Positions 1-5,484 of a stretch of 5,484 nt of DNA are shown in pieces. The stretch covers positions 1-5,484 of the forward strand of contig JANQJT010000117.1 of NCBI GenBank assembly GCA_028281485.1, given 5' to 3'. Position numbers and translations under genes: made by a program. Under the pieces are notes generated by a model that had not been told where the DNA came from, did not search any database, and was given only the letters and a program-made list of their open reading frames with translations. Source of the stretch: Phycisphaeraceae bacterium (GTDB taxonomy: Bacteria > Planctomycetota > Phycisphaerae > Phycisphaerales > Zrk34). Position 1 is the stretch's first letter, and every line of letters begins with the position of its first letter.

Positions 1-739
1 AGTCGTCGATGAGGGAGGGGGTGTCTTTTTCGGCTTCGGGGTCCTTGGTGACGCAGGCGGTGGGGGGCTGGTAGATGATCTGGGCGTGGGGGTTGGCGAT
101 GGCGGTCTGTTCGAGGTACTCATCGACGGATTGGCGGCCCTTGTTGTATTTGCCTTCGAGTTCGAGGACGACCTCGGTGCCGGTTTTGGGCAGGTGGTCG
201 TAGTCGCGTTCTTCCTCGTCGGAGATGTCGGCTTTGTTCTTGCGGGTGTCGATGGCGAGGACCATGCGGTGTGCGGGCTTGGACTTGTGTGGCTTGGTGT
301 GGATGACCATGGGTTTGCCGGTGGTCATGAGTGCGTACATGCCCGCGGCGGCGATGCCGATGCCCTGTTGTCCGCGTGACATCTTGAGGCGGTGGAACTT
401 TGAGCCGTAGAGGAGTTTTCCGAAGATGTTGGCGACCTGGGATTTGACGATGCCGGGTCCGTTGTCGCGGACGGTGACGCGGAAGCGTGTGTCGCCGTTG
501 ATCGGTTCGATTCCGACGAAGAGTTCGGGGAGGATGCCGGCTTCCTCGCAGGCGTCGAGGGCGTTGTCGACGGCTTCCTTGATGGTGGTGAGGAGAGCTT
601 TTCTGGGGTTGTCGAAGCCGAGCAGGTGTCGGTTTTTGGCGAAGAACTCTGAGACGGAGATATCGCGCTGTCCGGCGGCCATGGACTCGGCGTCGGCGCG
701 TTTGGTTTTAGTTTTCGGACGTTTGGCGGTGGCGGGCAT
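1..739 (-). CDS. top6B: DNA topoisomerase VI subunit B, N-terminal part (runs off left edge)
   Basis: Seen: an open frame of 246 codons read leftward from the ATG at 739-737, with no stop before the window edge. The GHKL ATPase signatures are in order: FFAKNRHLLGFDNP (residues 32-45), N-box EAVDNALDA (55-63, with Glu55 and Asn59), G1 box DNGPG (92-96), and the ATP-lid/G2 region SRGQQGIGIAAAGMYA (121-136) followed by TTGKP. Near the end, QTAIANPHAQIIYQPP is also typical of Top6B. Family knowledge: Top6B binds ATP, dimerises and drives strand passage by the A2B2 type IIB topoisomerase, while Top6A carries the cleaving tyrosine. Full proteins are usually over 500 residues, so the H2TH and transducer domains lie beyond position 1. 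A top6A gene often sits beside top6B and could follow outside the window. Met20 is a possible later start, but the ATG at 739 has a Shine-Dalgarno-like sequence. The gene diverges from cdaA. The family call is very secure; the exact start is less so. Confidence 0.95.
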   Translation of the reverse strand, partial: MPATAKRPKTKTKRADAESMAAGQRDISVSEFFAKNRHLLGFDNPRKALLTTIKEAVDNALDACEEAGILPELFVGIEPINGDTRFRVTVRDNGPGIVKSQVANIFGKLLYGSKFHRLKMSRGQQGIGIAAAGMYALMTTGKPMVIHTKPHKSKPAHRMVLAIDTRKNKADISDEEERDYDHLPKTGTEVVLELEGKYNKGRQSVDEYLEQTAIANPHAQIIYQPPTACVTKDPEAEKDTPSLIDD

Positions 740-742
740 GGG

Positions 743-750
743 CCTTCCCT
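743..750 (-). promoter_or_regulatory. Shine-Dalgarno of top6B
   Basis: Read on the minus strand this is AGGGAAGG, three bases before the ATG at 739. The purine run supports that start over the internal Met20 codon, although the spacing is on the short side. Confidence 0.5.
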
Positions 751-825
751 GGCTTGCGTTGCATTGCGAAGCGTTGAGTGGGGCGCTTGGCCGGGCATCC
801 TGCGGGGCGTTGCGCTGTCGAGATT

Positions 826-854
826 AGAATAGGGATCGTGTGGTAGGTGAGCAA
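826..854 (-). promoter_or_regulatory. candidate leftward promoter for top6B
   Basis: On the minus strand TTGCTC (849-854) and TATTCT (826-831) are separated by 17 bases. This resembles a sigma-70 -35/-10 pair (3 and 4 of 6 consensus matches). It would give a leader of about 80 bases before top6B. This is a consensus match only and could be chance. Confidence 0.3.
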
Positions 855-904
855 GAGAACGTGAACGTGGCCGGGGAAAAGAGCCGAAAAAGAAGCAGGC
901 GGGC

Positions 905-932
905 GTGAATCGAACGGCCGATACCGTATAAT
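905..932 (+). promoter_or_regulatory. candidate sigma-70 promoter for the cdaA operon
   Basis: A perfect TATAAT lies at 927-932. A weak -35 (GTGAAT, 905-910) sits 16 bases upstream. The predicted transcription start is near 939-940, leaving roughly 55 bases of leader before the cdaA TTG. A perfect -10 box in an otherwise GC-rich intergenic region, correctly placed before a gene, makes this the best promoter candidate in the window. The weak -35 is compatible with an activator, but no operator was recognised. Confidence 0.5.
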
Positions 933-943
933 CTAGTGTGGCA

Positions 944-991
944 ATGTGTTACGCGTGGTTGGGTGAGTTCCTCATAGCGAATGGGAAGTGA
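944..991 (+). other. possible 15-codon leader ORF before cdaA
   Basis: ATG at 944, 15 codons (MCYAWLGEFLIANGK) and TGA at 989-991, three bases before the cdaA TTG and in the same frame as cdaA. Its last codons overlap the cdaA ribosome-binding site, so translating it could influence cdaA initiation. No Shine-Dalgarno can be seen before its ATG, and the predicted transcript starts only a few bases upstream, so it would be nearly leaderless. An ORF this short can easily arise by chance. Confidence 0.15.
983..988 (+). promoter_or_regulatory. Shine-Dalgarno supporting the TTG start of cdaA
   Basis: GGGAAG (best match GGAAG, 984-988) lies six bases before TTG 995. The in-frame TGA at 989-991 rules out any start further upstream. 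The next usual start codons are GTG 1034 and ATG 1070, and the latter would cut into the first membrane segment. TTG is therefore the best start. Confidence 0.55.
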
Positions 992-994
992 GCC

Positions 995-1918
995 TTGCTG
1001 GATCGAATCAGTCAGCTTCTGAACCGTCTTGCGGTGTACAACCCGCTGGAGGTTTTGGTTGAGTTGGCGATGATCTGGGTGGTGGTTTATATGGTGTTCC
1101 GGTTCCTGCGGGGCACGCGTGCGGCGCGTATGTTCAAGGGTCTGGGGGTGTTGCTGATCGTGACGAGCCTGTTGATCCTGGTGTTGAGCCGGGAGGAGGC
1201 TTTTGCGCGGATCGAGTTTTTGTACAAGGGGTTCCTGGGGTTTGCGGTGATCGCGCTGGTGGTGATCTTTCAGCCGGAGCTTCGGCGGGCGTTGGTGCGT
1301 CTGGGTGAGGCGCGGCTGTTTCGTGGGGTGGCGGAGGATTACATCCCGGTGATCGACGAGGTGGTGGGTGCGGTGACGGACCTGTCGCGTCGCAAGGTGG
1401 GGGCGATCATGGCGATCGAGCGCGACGTGCCGCTGGGTGGTTTGGTGGAGGTGGGGACGCGTGTGAACGCGGAGGTGACGGCGGAGCTGATCCAGACGAT
1501 CTTCTGGCCGGGCAGCGCGTTGCACGACATGGGTGTGGTGATCCGGAACGGTTTGATCGCTTCGGCGGGTGTGCAGTTTCCGCTGGCCGAGGCGCACGGC
1601 ATCAGCCAGGAGCTTGGCAGCCGACATAGGGCGGCGATCGGTTTGTCGATGGAGTGTGATGCGCTGGTGGTGGTGGTCAGCGAGGAGACGGGGGCGATCA
1701 GTTTGGCGGAGCGTGGTCAGTTGATTCGGAAGCTGAGCCCGGAGGCGCTGCGGAGTTTGCTGCGTAAGGGGCTGAGCCAGGCGGCCGAGGTGCAGGTGAT
1801 CCGCGAGGGGGCGGAGGACGTGGCGGGCGTGGTTGGGCCGGACAATGATTCGGAGGGGGTTGAGCGGTTGAGACATCAGCGGAGCGAGCGTGAGCATGCG
1901 TCTGGGCAGGTCGGTTAG
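995..1918 (+). CDS. cdaA: membrane diadenylate cyclase CdaA (DisA_N / DAC domain)
   Basis: Makes cyclic di-AMP from two ATP at the inner face of the membrane. Seen: 307 residues, near the usual CdaA length with a somewhat long C-terminal tail. Three hydrophobic segments (about 20-38, 47-65, 79-93) come first, with RGTRAARMFKGLGVL between the first two as in CdaA. The DAC domain follows (about 115-250), including KVGAIMAIER (134-143), the catalytic-site region ALHDMGVVIRNG (175-186), SRHRAA (209-214) and VVVSEETGAISLA (226-238). The ATP-binding RHR triad is intact (210-212). The family DGA motif reads Asp178-Met179-Gly180: the metal-binding aspartate is kept but the next two residues differ. 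Start TTG 995 is chosen because of the Shine-Dalgarno at 984-988 and the in-frame stop just upstream. The 3' end overlaps the YbbR gene by 29 bases, implying coupled translation. The last 30 or so residues are charged and not conserved in my recollection. Family call secure; activity likely but not certain because of the motif change. Confidence 0.95.
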   Translation: MLDRISQLLNRLAVYNPLEVLVELAMIWVVVYMVFRFLRGTRAARMFKGLGVLLIVTSLLILVLSREEAFARIEFLYKGFLGFAVIALVVIFQPELRRALVRLGEARLFRGVAEDYIPVIDEVVGAVTDLSRRKVGAIMAIERDVPLGGLVEVGTRVNAEVTAELIQTIFWPGSALHDMGVVIRNGLIASAGVQFPLAEAHGISQELGSRHRAAIGLSMECDALVVVVSEETGAISLAERGQLIRKLSPEALRSLLRKGLSQAAEVQVIREGAEDVAGVVGPDNDSEGVERLRHQRSEREHASGQVG

Positions 1919-3026
1919 ATCCTACGGACTGGTAACGCTGATTACCCTTTTGATCTGGCTCTACGCGGAGGGCCAGGACGTGACGTCTGATGCGCGGAAG
2001 CTGGAGATCACGCTGCCGGCGCGGGTGGGGCAATCGACGGTGGTGGATTTTGCGGACGGTGGGGAGCGGGTGCTGGTGAGTTTTAACGCGAGCGGCGCGA
2101 GCACGCAGTTGAGCGAGCTGCGGACGCGGTTGGGGAGCGTGTTGGAGCTGACGCTTGAGCCGGATGATCTGCCGGCGGGCGGTCGCGCGACGCTGCGATT
2201 GGAGGAGCTTTTAGAGCGTGCGGTGGTGGGTGGGGGTAGTACGATCGCGGAGTTGGGTGTGAGTGTGTCGAGTGTTGATCCTGCGGTAATTGAGGTGGAC
2301 GTGGATCAGCTGGACGCGCGCGAGGTGCGGGTGGTGTTGAACGCGGAGGGCGTGGAGCTGGCGAGCGAGCGGAGCATCGAGCCGGGCACGGTGACGATCA
2401 CGGCGCCGAAGACGTTGTTTGCGCAGTACGCGGGCAGTGAGGACGCGTTGTACGTGGAGGCGGAGCTGAAGGGTGAGACGCTGGTGCAGATTCGCGAGGG
2501 TGTGGAGACGCGGCGGGCGCTGCCGCTTGGGCTGGCGCCGATCTTTGCGCAGTCGAAGCACGTGTCGATCGAGCCGACGGCGGTGGACGTGACGTTTACG
2601 ATCGTGCGTCAGCAGTCGACGGTTCAGCCGGACAGTCCGCTGCCGGTGATCTGGGTGTTGGGTCAGAGCGACGAGTACGCGATCGAGATGGCGCAGGCGG
2701 ATCGTTACCTGGAGGATGTGACGATCACGGGGCCGAGCGATTTGATCCAGCGGATCGTGGACAAGGACCCGACGCTGCGGATCGTGGCGCGGCTGGACCT
2801 GATCGGCGACCTGATGCCGGGTGAGCAGAGCAAGGAGCTGACGCAGGTGGAGTTCCAGGAGGTGAGCGGGGGGCGGACGTCGCTGCTTTACGGTGTTCCG
2901 CTGAATCCGGCGGCGGTGGGGGGCGACGGGACGAGCGAGCAGACGCCGGCGTTTGTGTCGTCGCAGATCACGGTGAAGGCGAAGAACACGGTGGTGAGTT
3001 TCACGGTGAGCAAGCGGGGCGAGTGA
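1890..3026 (+). CDS. YbbR-domain protein, CdaR-like regulator of CdaA
   Basis: Probable membrane-anchored partner of CdaA; in Firmicutes the YbbR protein CdaR binds CdaA and adjusts its activity from outside the membrane. Seen: 378 residues, a basic N-terminus, one hydrophobic anchor (about 12-26, ending LIWLYAEGQ, very like the start of YbbR proteins), then an all-beta-type extracytoplasmic part. Two YbbR-like repeats are discernible: about 38-140, ending VSSVDPAVIEVDVDQL, and about 145-238, with EPGTVTITAPKTL and ending VSIEPTAVDVTFTIV. A third, more diverged repeat may span 250-378 (EDVTITGPSDLI is typical of the YbbR 'V.v.Gp' element). B. subtilis CdaR has four repeats, so this protein is shorter. 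It has no cysteines. Start: GTG 1890 has GGAG five bases upstream; ATG 1896 is an equally possible start two codons later. Either way it overlaps cdaA. Position directly after cdaA is the conserved arrangement and supports the role. Confidence 0.85.
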   Translation: MSMRLGRSVRSYGLVTLITLLIWLYAEGQDVTSDARKLEITLPARVGQSTVVDFADGGERVLVSFNASGASTQLSELRTRLGSVLELTLEPDDLPAGGRATLRLEELLERAVVGGGSTIAELGVSVSSVDPAVIEVDVDQLDAREVRVVLNAEGVELASERSIEPGTVTITAPKTLFAQYAGSEDALYVEAELKGETLVQIREGVETRRALPLGLAPIFAQSKHVSIEPTAVDVTFTIVRQQSTVQPDSPLPVIWVLGQSDEYAIEMAQADRYLEDVTITGPSDLIQRIVDKDPTLRIVARLDLIGDLMPGEQSKELTQVEFQEVSGGRTSLLYGVPLNPAAVGGDGTSEQTPAFVSSQITVKAKNTVVSFTVSKRGE

Positions 3027-3070
3027 GGGTGTGAGAAGGTCGGGGGCGGTTCGGCTACAATGAGCGGACT

Positions 3071-4363
3071 ATGAGTGAAACGACGATGGGTATCGGTGCG
3101 TACTGTGATGGGTTGGCGGACAGGGCGGTGGCGGCGAGCCGATCGCTGGTGCGGCTGAGCGGTGCGCGACGCGCGGCGATATTGAGGGCGATCGCGGATG
3201 GTTTGGAGGCGTCGGCTTCGGTGTTGATCGCAGCGAACGCGAAGGACCTGGCGGCGGCCGAGGCGAACGGGCTGGCCGATGCGATGATCGATCGGCTTCG
3301 GTTGGACGCTGCGGGTGTGAAGAAGATGGCGAACGCTGTGCGTCAGGTGGCGGCGCAGACGGACCCGGTGGGTGGTGTGATCGAGGGGTATGTTCGGCCG
3401 AACGGGCTAAGGATTGAGAAGCGTCGTGTGCCGATCGGCGCGGTGCTGATTATCTACGAGAGTCGGCCGAACGTGACGAGCGACGCGGCGTCGCTTTGTA
3501 TCAAGAGCGGTAACGCGACGGTGCTGCGCGGGGGCAAGGAGTCGCTGCATTCGAACACGGCGCTCGCTGCGGTGATCCGCGACGCGATCGAGGCGGAGGG
3601 CGTGGACCCGAACATCGTGCAGTTCGTGGAGACGACGGATCGCGCGGCGGTGGGGGCGCTGCTGAAGCAGGTGGGCAAGATCGACGTGGCGATTCCGCGC
3701 GGCGGGGAGAGTCTCATCCGCGCGGTGGTGGAGCAGGCGCACATCCCGGTGATCAAGCACTACACGGGCAACTGCCACGTGTATGTGGACGAGGGTGCGT
3801 GCGGGTTGCCGGCGGGGCAGGTGCGCGAGGTCTGTGTGAACGCGAAGACGCAGCGGACGGGTGTGTGTAACGCGGCGGAGACGGTGCTGTTTCACGGTGG
3901 TGTGGAGGGGTTGGCGGTGGAGGCGTGTCGCGCGCTGGCGGCGGAGGGGGTGGAGCTGCGCTGCTGCGGGCGGACGGTGAAGCTGCTGAGCGGGCACGTG
4001 GGTGACAGTCAGATCAAGCCGGCGACGGAAGCCGACTGGGGTGAGGAGTATCTGGACATGATCTGTGCGGTGAAGATGGTGGATTCGATCGACGACGCGA
4101 TCGATCACATCAACCGGTACGGGTCGGGGCACACGGATGCGATTCTGTCGGCGGACGTGGCGGCGATCGATCGGTTCATCAACGAGGTGGACTCGGCGGA
4201 CGTGATGGTGAACTGTTCGACGCGTTTCAGCGACGGCGGGGAGTACGGGTTGGGCGCGGAGATCGGGATCAGCACGGACAAGCTGCATGCGCGTGGGCCG
4301 ATGGGGGCGGCGGATTTGACGACGTACAAGTGGGTGGTGACGGGCAGCGGGCAGTGCCGGTAA
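3071..4363 (+). CDS. proA: glutamate-5-semialdehyde dehydrogenase (gamma-glutamyl phosphate reductase)
   Basis: Second step of proline synthesis: NADPH reduction of gamma-glutamyl phosphate to glutamate-5-semialdehyde, in the cytoplasm. Seen: 430 residues, the normal full length for ProA. Diagnostic stretches include RVPIGAVLIIYESRPNVTSD (119-138), KSGNATVLRGGKES (145-158), AIPRGGESLI (207-216), KHYTGNCHVYVDEG (229-242), TGVCNAAETVL (263-273) with the catalytic Cys266, INRYGSGHTDAIL (347-359), FSDGGEYGLGAEIGIS (386-401) and KLHARGPMGAADLTTYKWV (404-422). The residue before Ser383 is Cys382, where I recall the family usually having Ala. The protein has 12 cysteines, including an adjacent pair at 298-299. 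It starts 44 bases after the YbbR stop; the ribosome-binding site is poor (GAGCGG, 3062-3067). The next gene begins 12 bases after its stop. The partner kinase gene proB is not in the window. No frameshift or missing motif. Confidence 0.97.
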   Translation: MSETTMGIGAYCDGLADRAVAASRSLVRLSGARRAAILRAIADGLEASASVLIAANAKDLAAAEANGLADAMIDRLRLDAAGVKKMANAVRQVAAQTDPVGGVIEGYVRPNGLRIEKRRVPIGAVLIIYESRPNVTSDAASLCIKSGNATVLRGGKESLHSNTALAAVIRDAIEAEGVDPNIVQFVETTDRAAVGALLKQVGKIDVAIPRGGESLIRAVVEQAHIPVIKHYTGNCHVYVDEGACGLPAGQVREVCVNAKTQRTGVCNAAETVLFHGGVEGLAVEACRALAAEGVELRCCGRTVKLLSGHVGDSQIKPATEADWGEEYLDMICAVKMVDSIDDAIDHINRYGSGHTDAILSADVAAIDRFINEVDSADVMVNCSTRFSDGGEYGLGAEIGISTDKLHARGPMGAADLTTYKWVVTGSGQCR

Positions 4364-4372
4364 GGGGGCGGG
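4364..4372 (+). promoter_or_regulatory. G-rich ribosome-binding region of the VKOR fusion gene
   Basis: The 12 bases between the proA TAA and the ATG at 4376 are nearly all G (GGGGGCGGG, then ACG). This is a loose Shine-Dalgarno at workable spacing and supports the ATG at 4376. The surrounding strand is G-rich anyway, so the match is weak evidence. Confidence 0.3.
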
Positions 4373-4375
4373 ACG

Positions 4376-5484
4376 ATGGCGGACGACGACGACAGGGGGC
4401 CGGGGCGTTTCGGTAAGGAGCTGTTGGTGTTTTGCCGGGCGCTGGCGCTGGTGGGGCTGGGGTTGTCGTGTTGGTTGTTGGTGTTGCAGATGGGGTGGCT
4501 GAACGGGGAAGCGGTGGGTGTGCCGTTGTGTGGTGGGGACAAGGGGTTTGATTGCCGGTCGGTGATGAACAGCCGATGGTCGAGCGTGTTTGGTTTGCCG
4601 GTGAGCGCGGGTGCGGTGGGGGTGTATGCGTTGATGGCGGCGGGGCTGTGGATGGGGGATCGAGGACGGGTGTTGCGTGGGGCGATGGGTGTGTTGTTGG
4701 TCGGTGCGGTGTTGAGTTTTGGATTCGTGATGGGGCGGTTGGGGGCGGCGTGCTTCTGGTGTCTGCTGACGCATGGGGTGGGGTCGGTGCTGGTGTTTTT
4801 CGTTTACCTGTTGGATCGGGGAGCGGGGGACAAGGAGAGGGTTCGTGCGATGTCGTTGGGAGTGGTGTTGGTTGTGGGGATGGGGTTGTTGCAGTGGTTG
4901 GGAGCGGGGGCGAACGTGCCGTTGGATTGGCGGGTGGAGGATGGGGCGTGGGTTGAGTCGGGGGCGCGGGGGCGTTTGTTTGAGGTGCAGGGCGGGGCGG
5001 CGGTGCTGCATCGCGATGGGCATCCGGTGCTGGGTGATAAGGATGCGGAGCACATCGTTATCGAGGTGATCGATTACCGGTGCCCGGGGTGTCGTGAGCT
5101 TGCGCCGCGGTTGCGTGAGGCGATGGAGCTGGTGCGACACGACGCGGCGGTGATGGTGGTGCTGAGTCCGAGTGACGGTGCGTGCAATGAATACATTGAT
5201 CCGACGCCGGAGGGGTATGAGGGCGGGTGTGAGTTGGCGCGGATTGCTCTGGCGGTGTGGGTGGCGGAGCCGAGTGCGTTCGAGGCGTTTCACTACGACT
5301 TGATGTCTCAGGATCGAGATGTTTCCGTAGGTGATGCGGAGCGGTTGGCGGCGCGGTATGTGGATGGTGCGGTGCTGGAGACGCTGTTGCGTGGGGAGCG
5401 GGCGGGTGAGATCGCGGAGCGTCAGCGGCGTGACATTGCGTTGGCGCGGCACCTGGGGGTGAGCCGGATGCCGGGTTTGATCGT
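4376..5484 (+). CDS. vitamin K epoxide reductase-family (VKOR) protein fused to a thioredoxin/DsbA-like domain (runs off right edge)
   Basis: Predicted disulfide-bond-forming enzyme: the VKOR part passes electrons from the thioredoxin-like part to membrane quinone, the job of DsbB and DsbA in other bacteria. Seen: 369 complete codons, open at the edge. An acidic N-terminus (MADDDD) is followed by hydrophobic segments at about 16-42, 71-93, 100-122, 124-147 and 157-175. VKOR features: loop cysteines Cys52 and Cys60, NSRWSSVFGLPVS (65-77) with the conserved Ser66, and the redox motif CFWC (126-129). After the fifth helix and a linker (about 176-222) comes the thioredoxin-like domain: strand HIVIEVIDYRCPGC with CPGC at 236-239, and VSRMPGLIV at the end, whose Met-Pro is the likely cis-proline. 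A further cysteine pair, Cys270 and Cys285, lies in the inserted helical part. Only the last strand and helix should be missing. Start ATG 4376 follows proA by 12 bases, so co-transcription is likely. The same VKOR-Trx fusion is known from cyanobacteria and other bacteria. Confidence 0.92.
   Translation, partial: MADDDDRGPGRFGKELLVFCRALALVGLGLSCWLLVLQMGWLNGEAVGVPLCGGDKGFDCRSVMNSRWSSVFGLPVSAGAVGVYALMAAGLWMGDRGRVLRGAMGVLLVGAVLSFGFVMGRLGAACFWCLLTHGVGSVLVFFVYLLDRGAGDKERVRAMSLGVVLVVGMGLLQWLGAGANVPLDWRVEDGAWVESGARGRLFEVQGGAAVLHRDGHPVLGDKDAEHIVIEVIDYRCPGCRELAPRLREAMELVRHDAAVMVVLSPSDGACNEYIDPTPEGYEGGCELARIALAVWVAEPSAFEAFHYDLMSQDRDVSVGDAERLAARYVDGAVLETLLRGERAGEIAERQRRDIALARHLGVSRMPGLI
4943..4972 (+). 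other. putative G-quadruplex motif inside the VKOR fusion gene
   Basis: Four G-runs lie at 4943-4946, 4950-4952, 4960-4964 and 4968-4972, with loops of 3, 7 and 3 bases. This fits the usual G3+N1-7 rule on the coding (mRNA) strand. It falls in codons for the linker between the last membrane helix and the thioredoxin-like domain. A further GGG at 4932-4934 could substitute. The strand is very G-rich here, so chance is a real alternative. Confidence 0.35.

Noticed and set aside
769..788. Small inverted repeat (AAGCG / CGCTT, ten-base loop) upstream of top6B
   Set aside because: A five-base stem with a large loop and no T-run is too weak to call a terminator or regulatory hairpin.
325..798. Minus-strand frame of 157 codons overlapping the start of top6B
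   Set aside because: Rich in Ser, Pro and Thr and in a different frame from top6B. Only the frame from 739 shows the GHKL motifs.
824..1897. Minus-strand reading frame of 357 codons opposite cdaA
   Set aside because: Same low-complexity Arg/His/Gln/Leu composition and no motifs; it is a shadow of cdaA.
3056..3061. TACAAT resembling a -10 box before proA
   Set aside because: It lies only nine bases from the proA ATG and has no -35 element at the right distance, so it would need a nearly leaderless transcript. Operon transcription is simpler.
3027..3070. Gap between ybbR and proA checked for a terminator
   Set aside because: It contains no stem followed by a T-run, so there is no support for a transcription end here.
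4552..4956. Plus-strand frame of 134 codons inside the VKOR gene
   Set aside because: Mostly Gly and Val with no domain; it is another frame of the VKOR-thioredoxin gene, whose own frame has all the redox motifs.
3407..5452. Very long minus-strand reading frame (681 codons) opposite proA and the VKOR gene
   Set aside because: The product is almost entirely Arg, His, Pro, Gln and Leu with no recognisable domain, as expected from the complement of G-rich codons. The plus-strand genes opposite it have clear family motifs.

Overview
The window is GC-rich and fully bacterial in layout. It holds five protein genes: one leftward gene cut by the left edge, and four rightward genes that look like one transcription unit, the last cut by the right edge. 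No RNA gene, insertion sequence, CRISPR array or convincing terminator was seen. The combination of a topoisomerase VI B subunit (mainly archaeal, patchy in bacteria), a CdaA/YbbR cyclic-di-AMP pair and a VKOR-thioredoxin fusion suggests a Planctomycetota-like bacterium, perhaps Phycisphaerae. That placement is inference from gene content only.

Left part (1-739, minus strand): the N-terminal 246 residues of DNA topoisomerase VI subunit B, with the ATP-binding (GHKL) motifs intact. Positions 740-994 are a 255-base divergent intergenic region. It carries a good TATAAT -10 box facing right, a weaker promoter facing left, and a 15-codon leader ORF ending just before cdaA.

Right part (995-5484, plus strand): cdaA (membrane diadenylate cyclase, TTG start, with DMG where the family normally has DGA), overlapped by 29 bases by a YbbR-domain (CdaR-like) gene. 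After 44 bases comes proA (glutamate-5-semialdehyde dehydrogenase, proline synthesis). After 12 more bases comes a VKOR-thioredoxin fusion that probably makes disulfide bonds outside the cytoplasm; it runs off the window. CdaA and the YbbR protein should act together at the membrane to make c-di-AMP and control its level. ProA and the VKOR fusion have no obvious biochemical link to them and may simply be co-transcribed.

The plus strand is G-rich over the whole window whichever strand is coding, so third codon positions favour G in the rightward genes and C in the leftward gene. This is best explained by a replication-strand mutational bias, with the rightward genes on the leading strand. It also explains the long spurious antisense reading frames. 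I see no clearly new defence or mobile system; the most notable points are the altered CdaA motif, bacterial Topo VI, and the human-like spacing of the VKOR loop.
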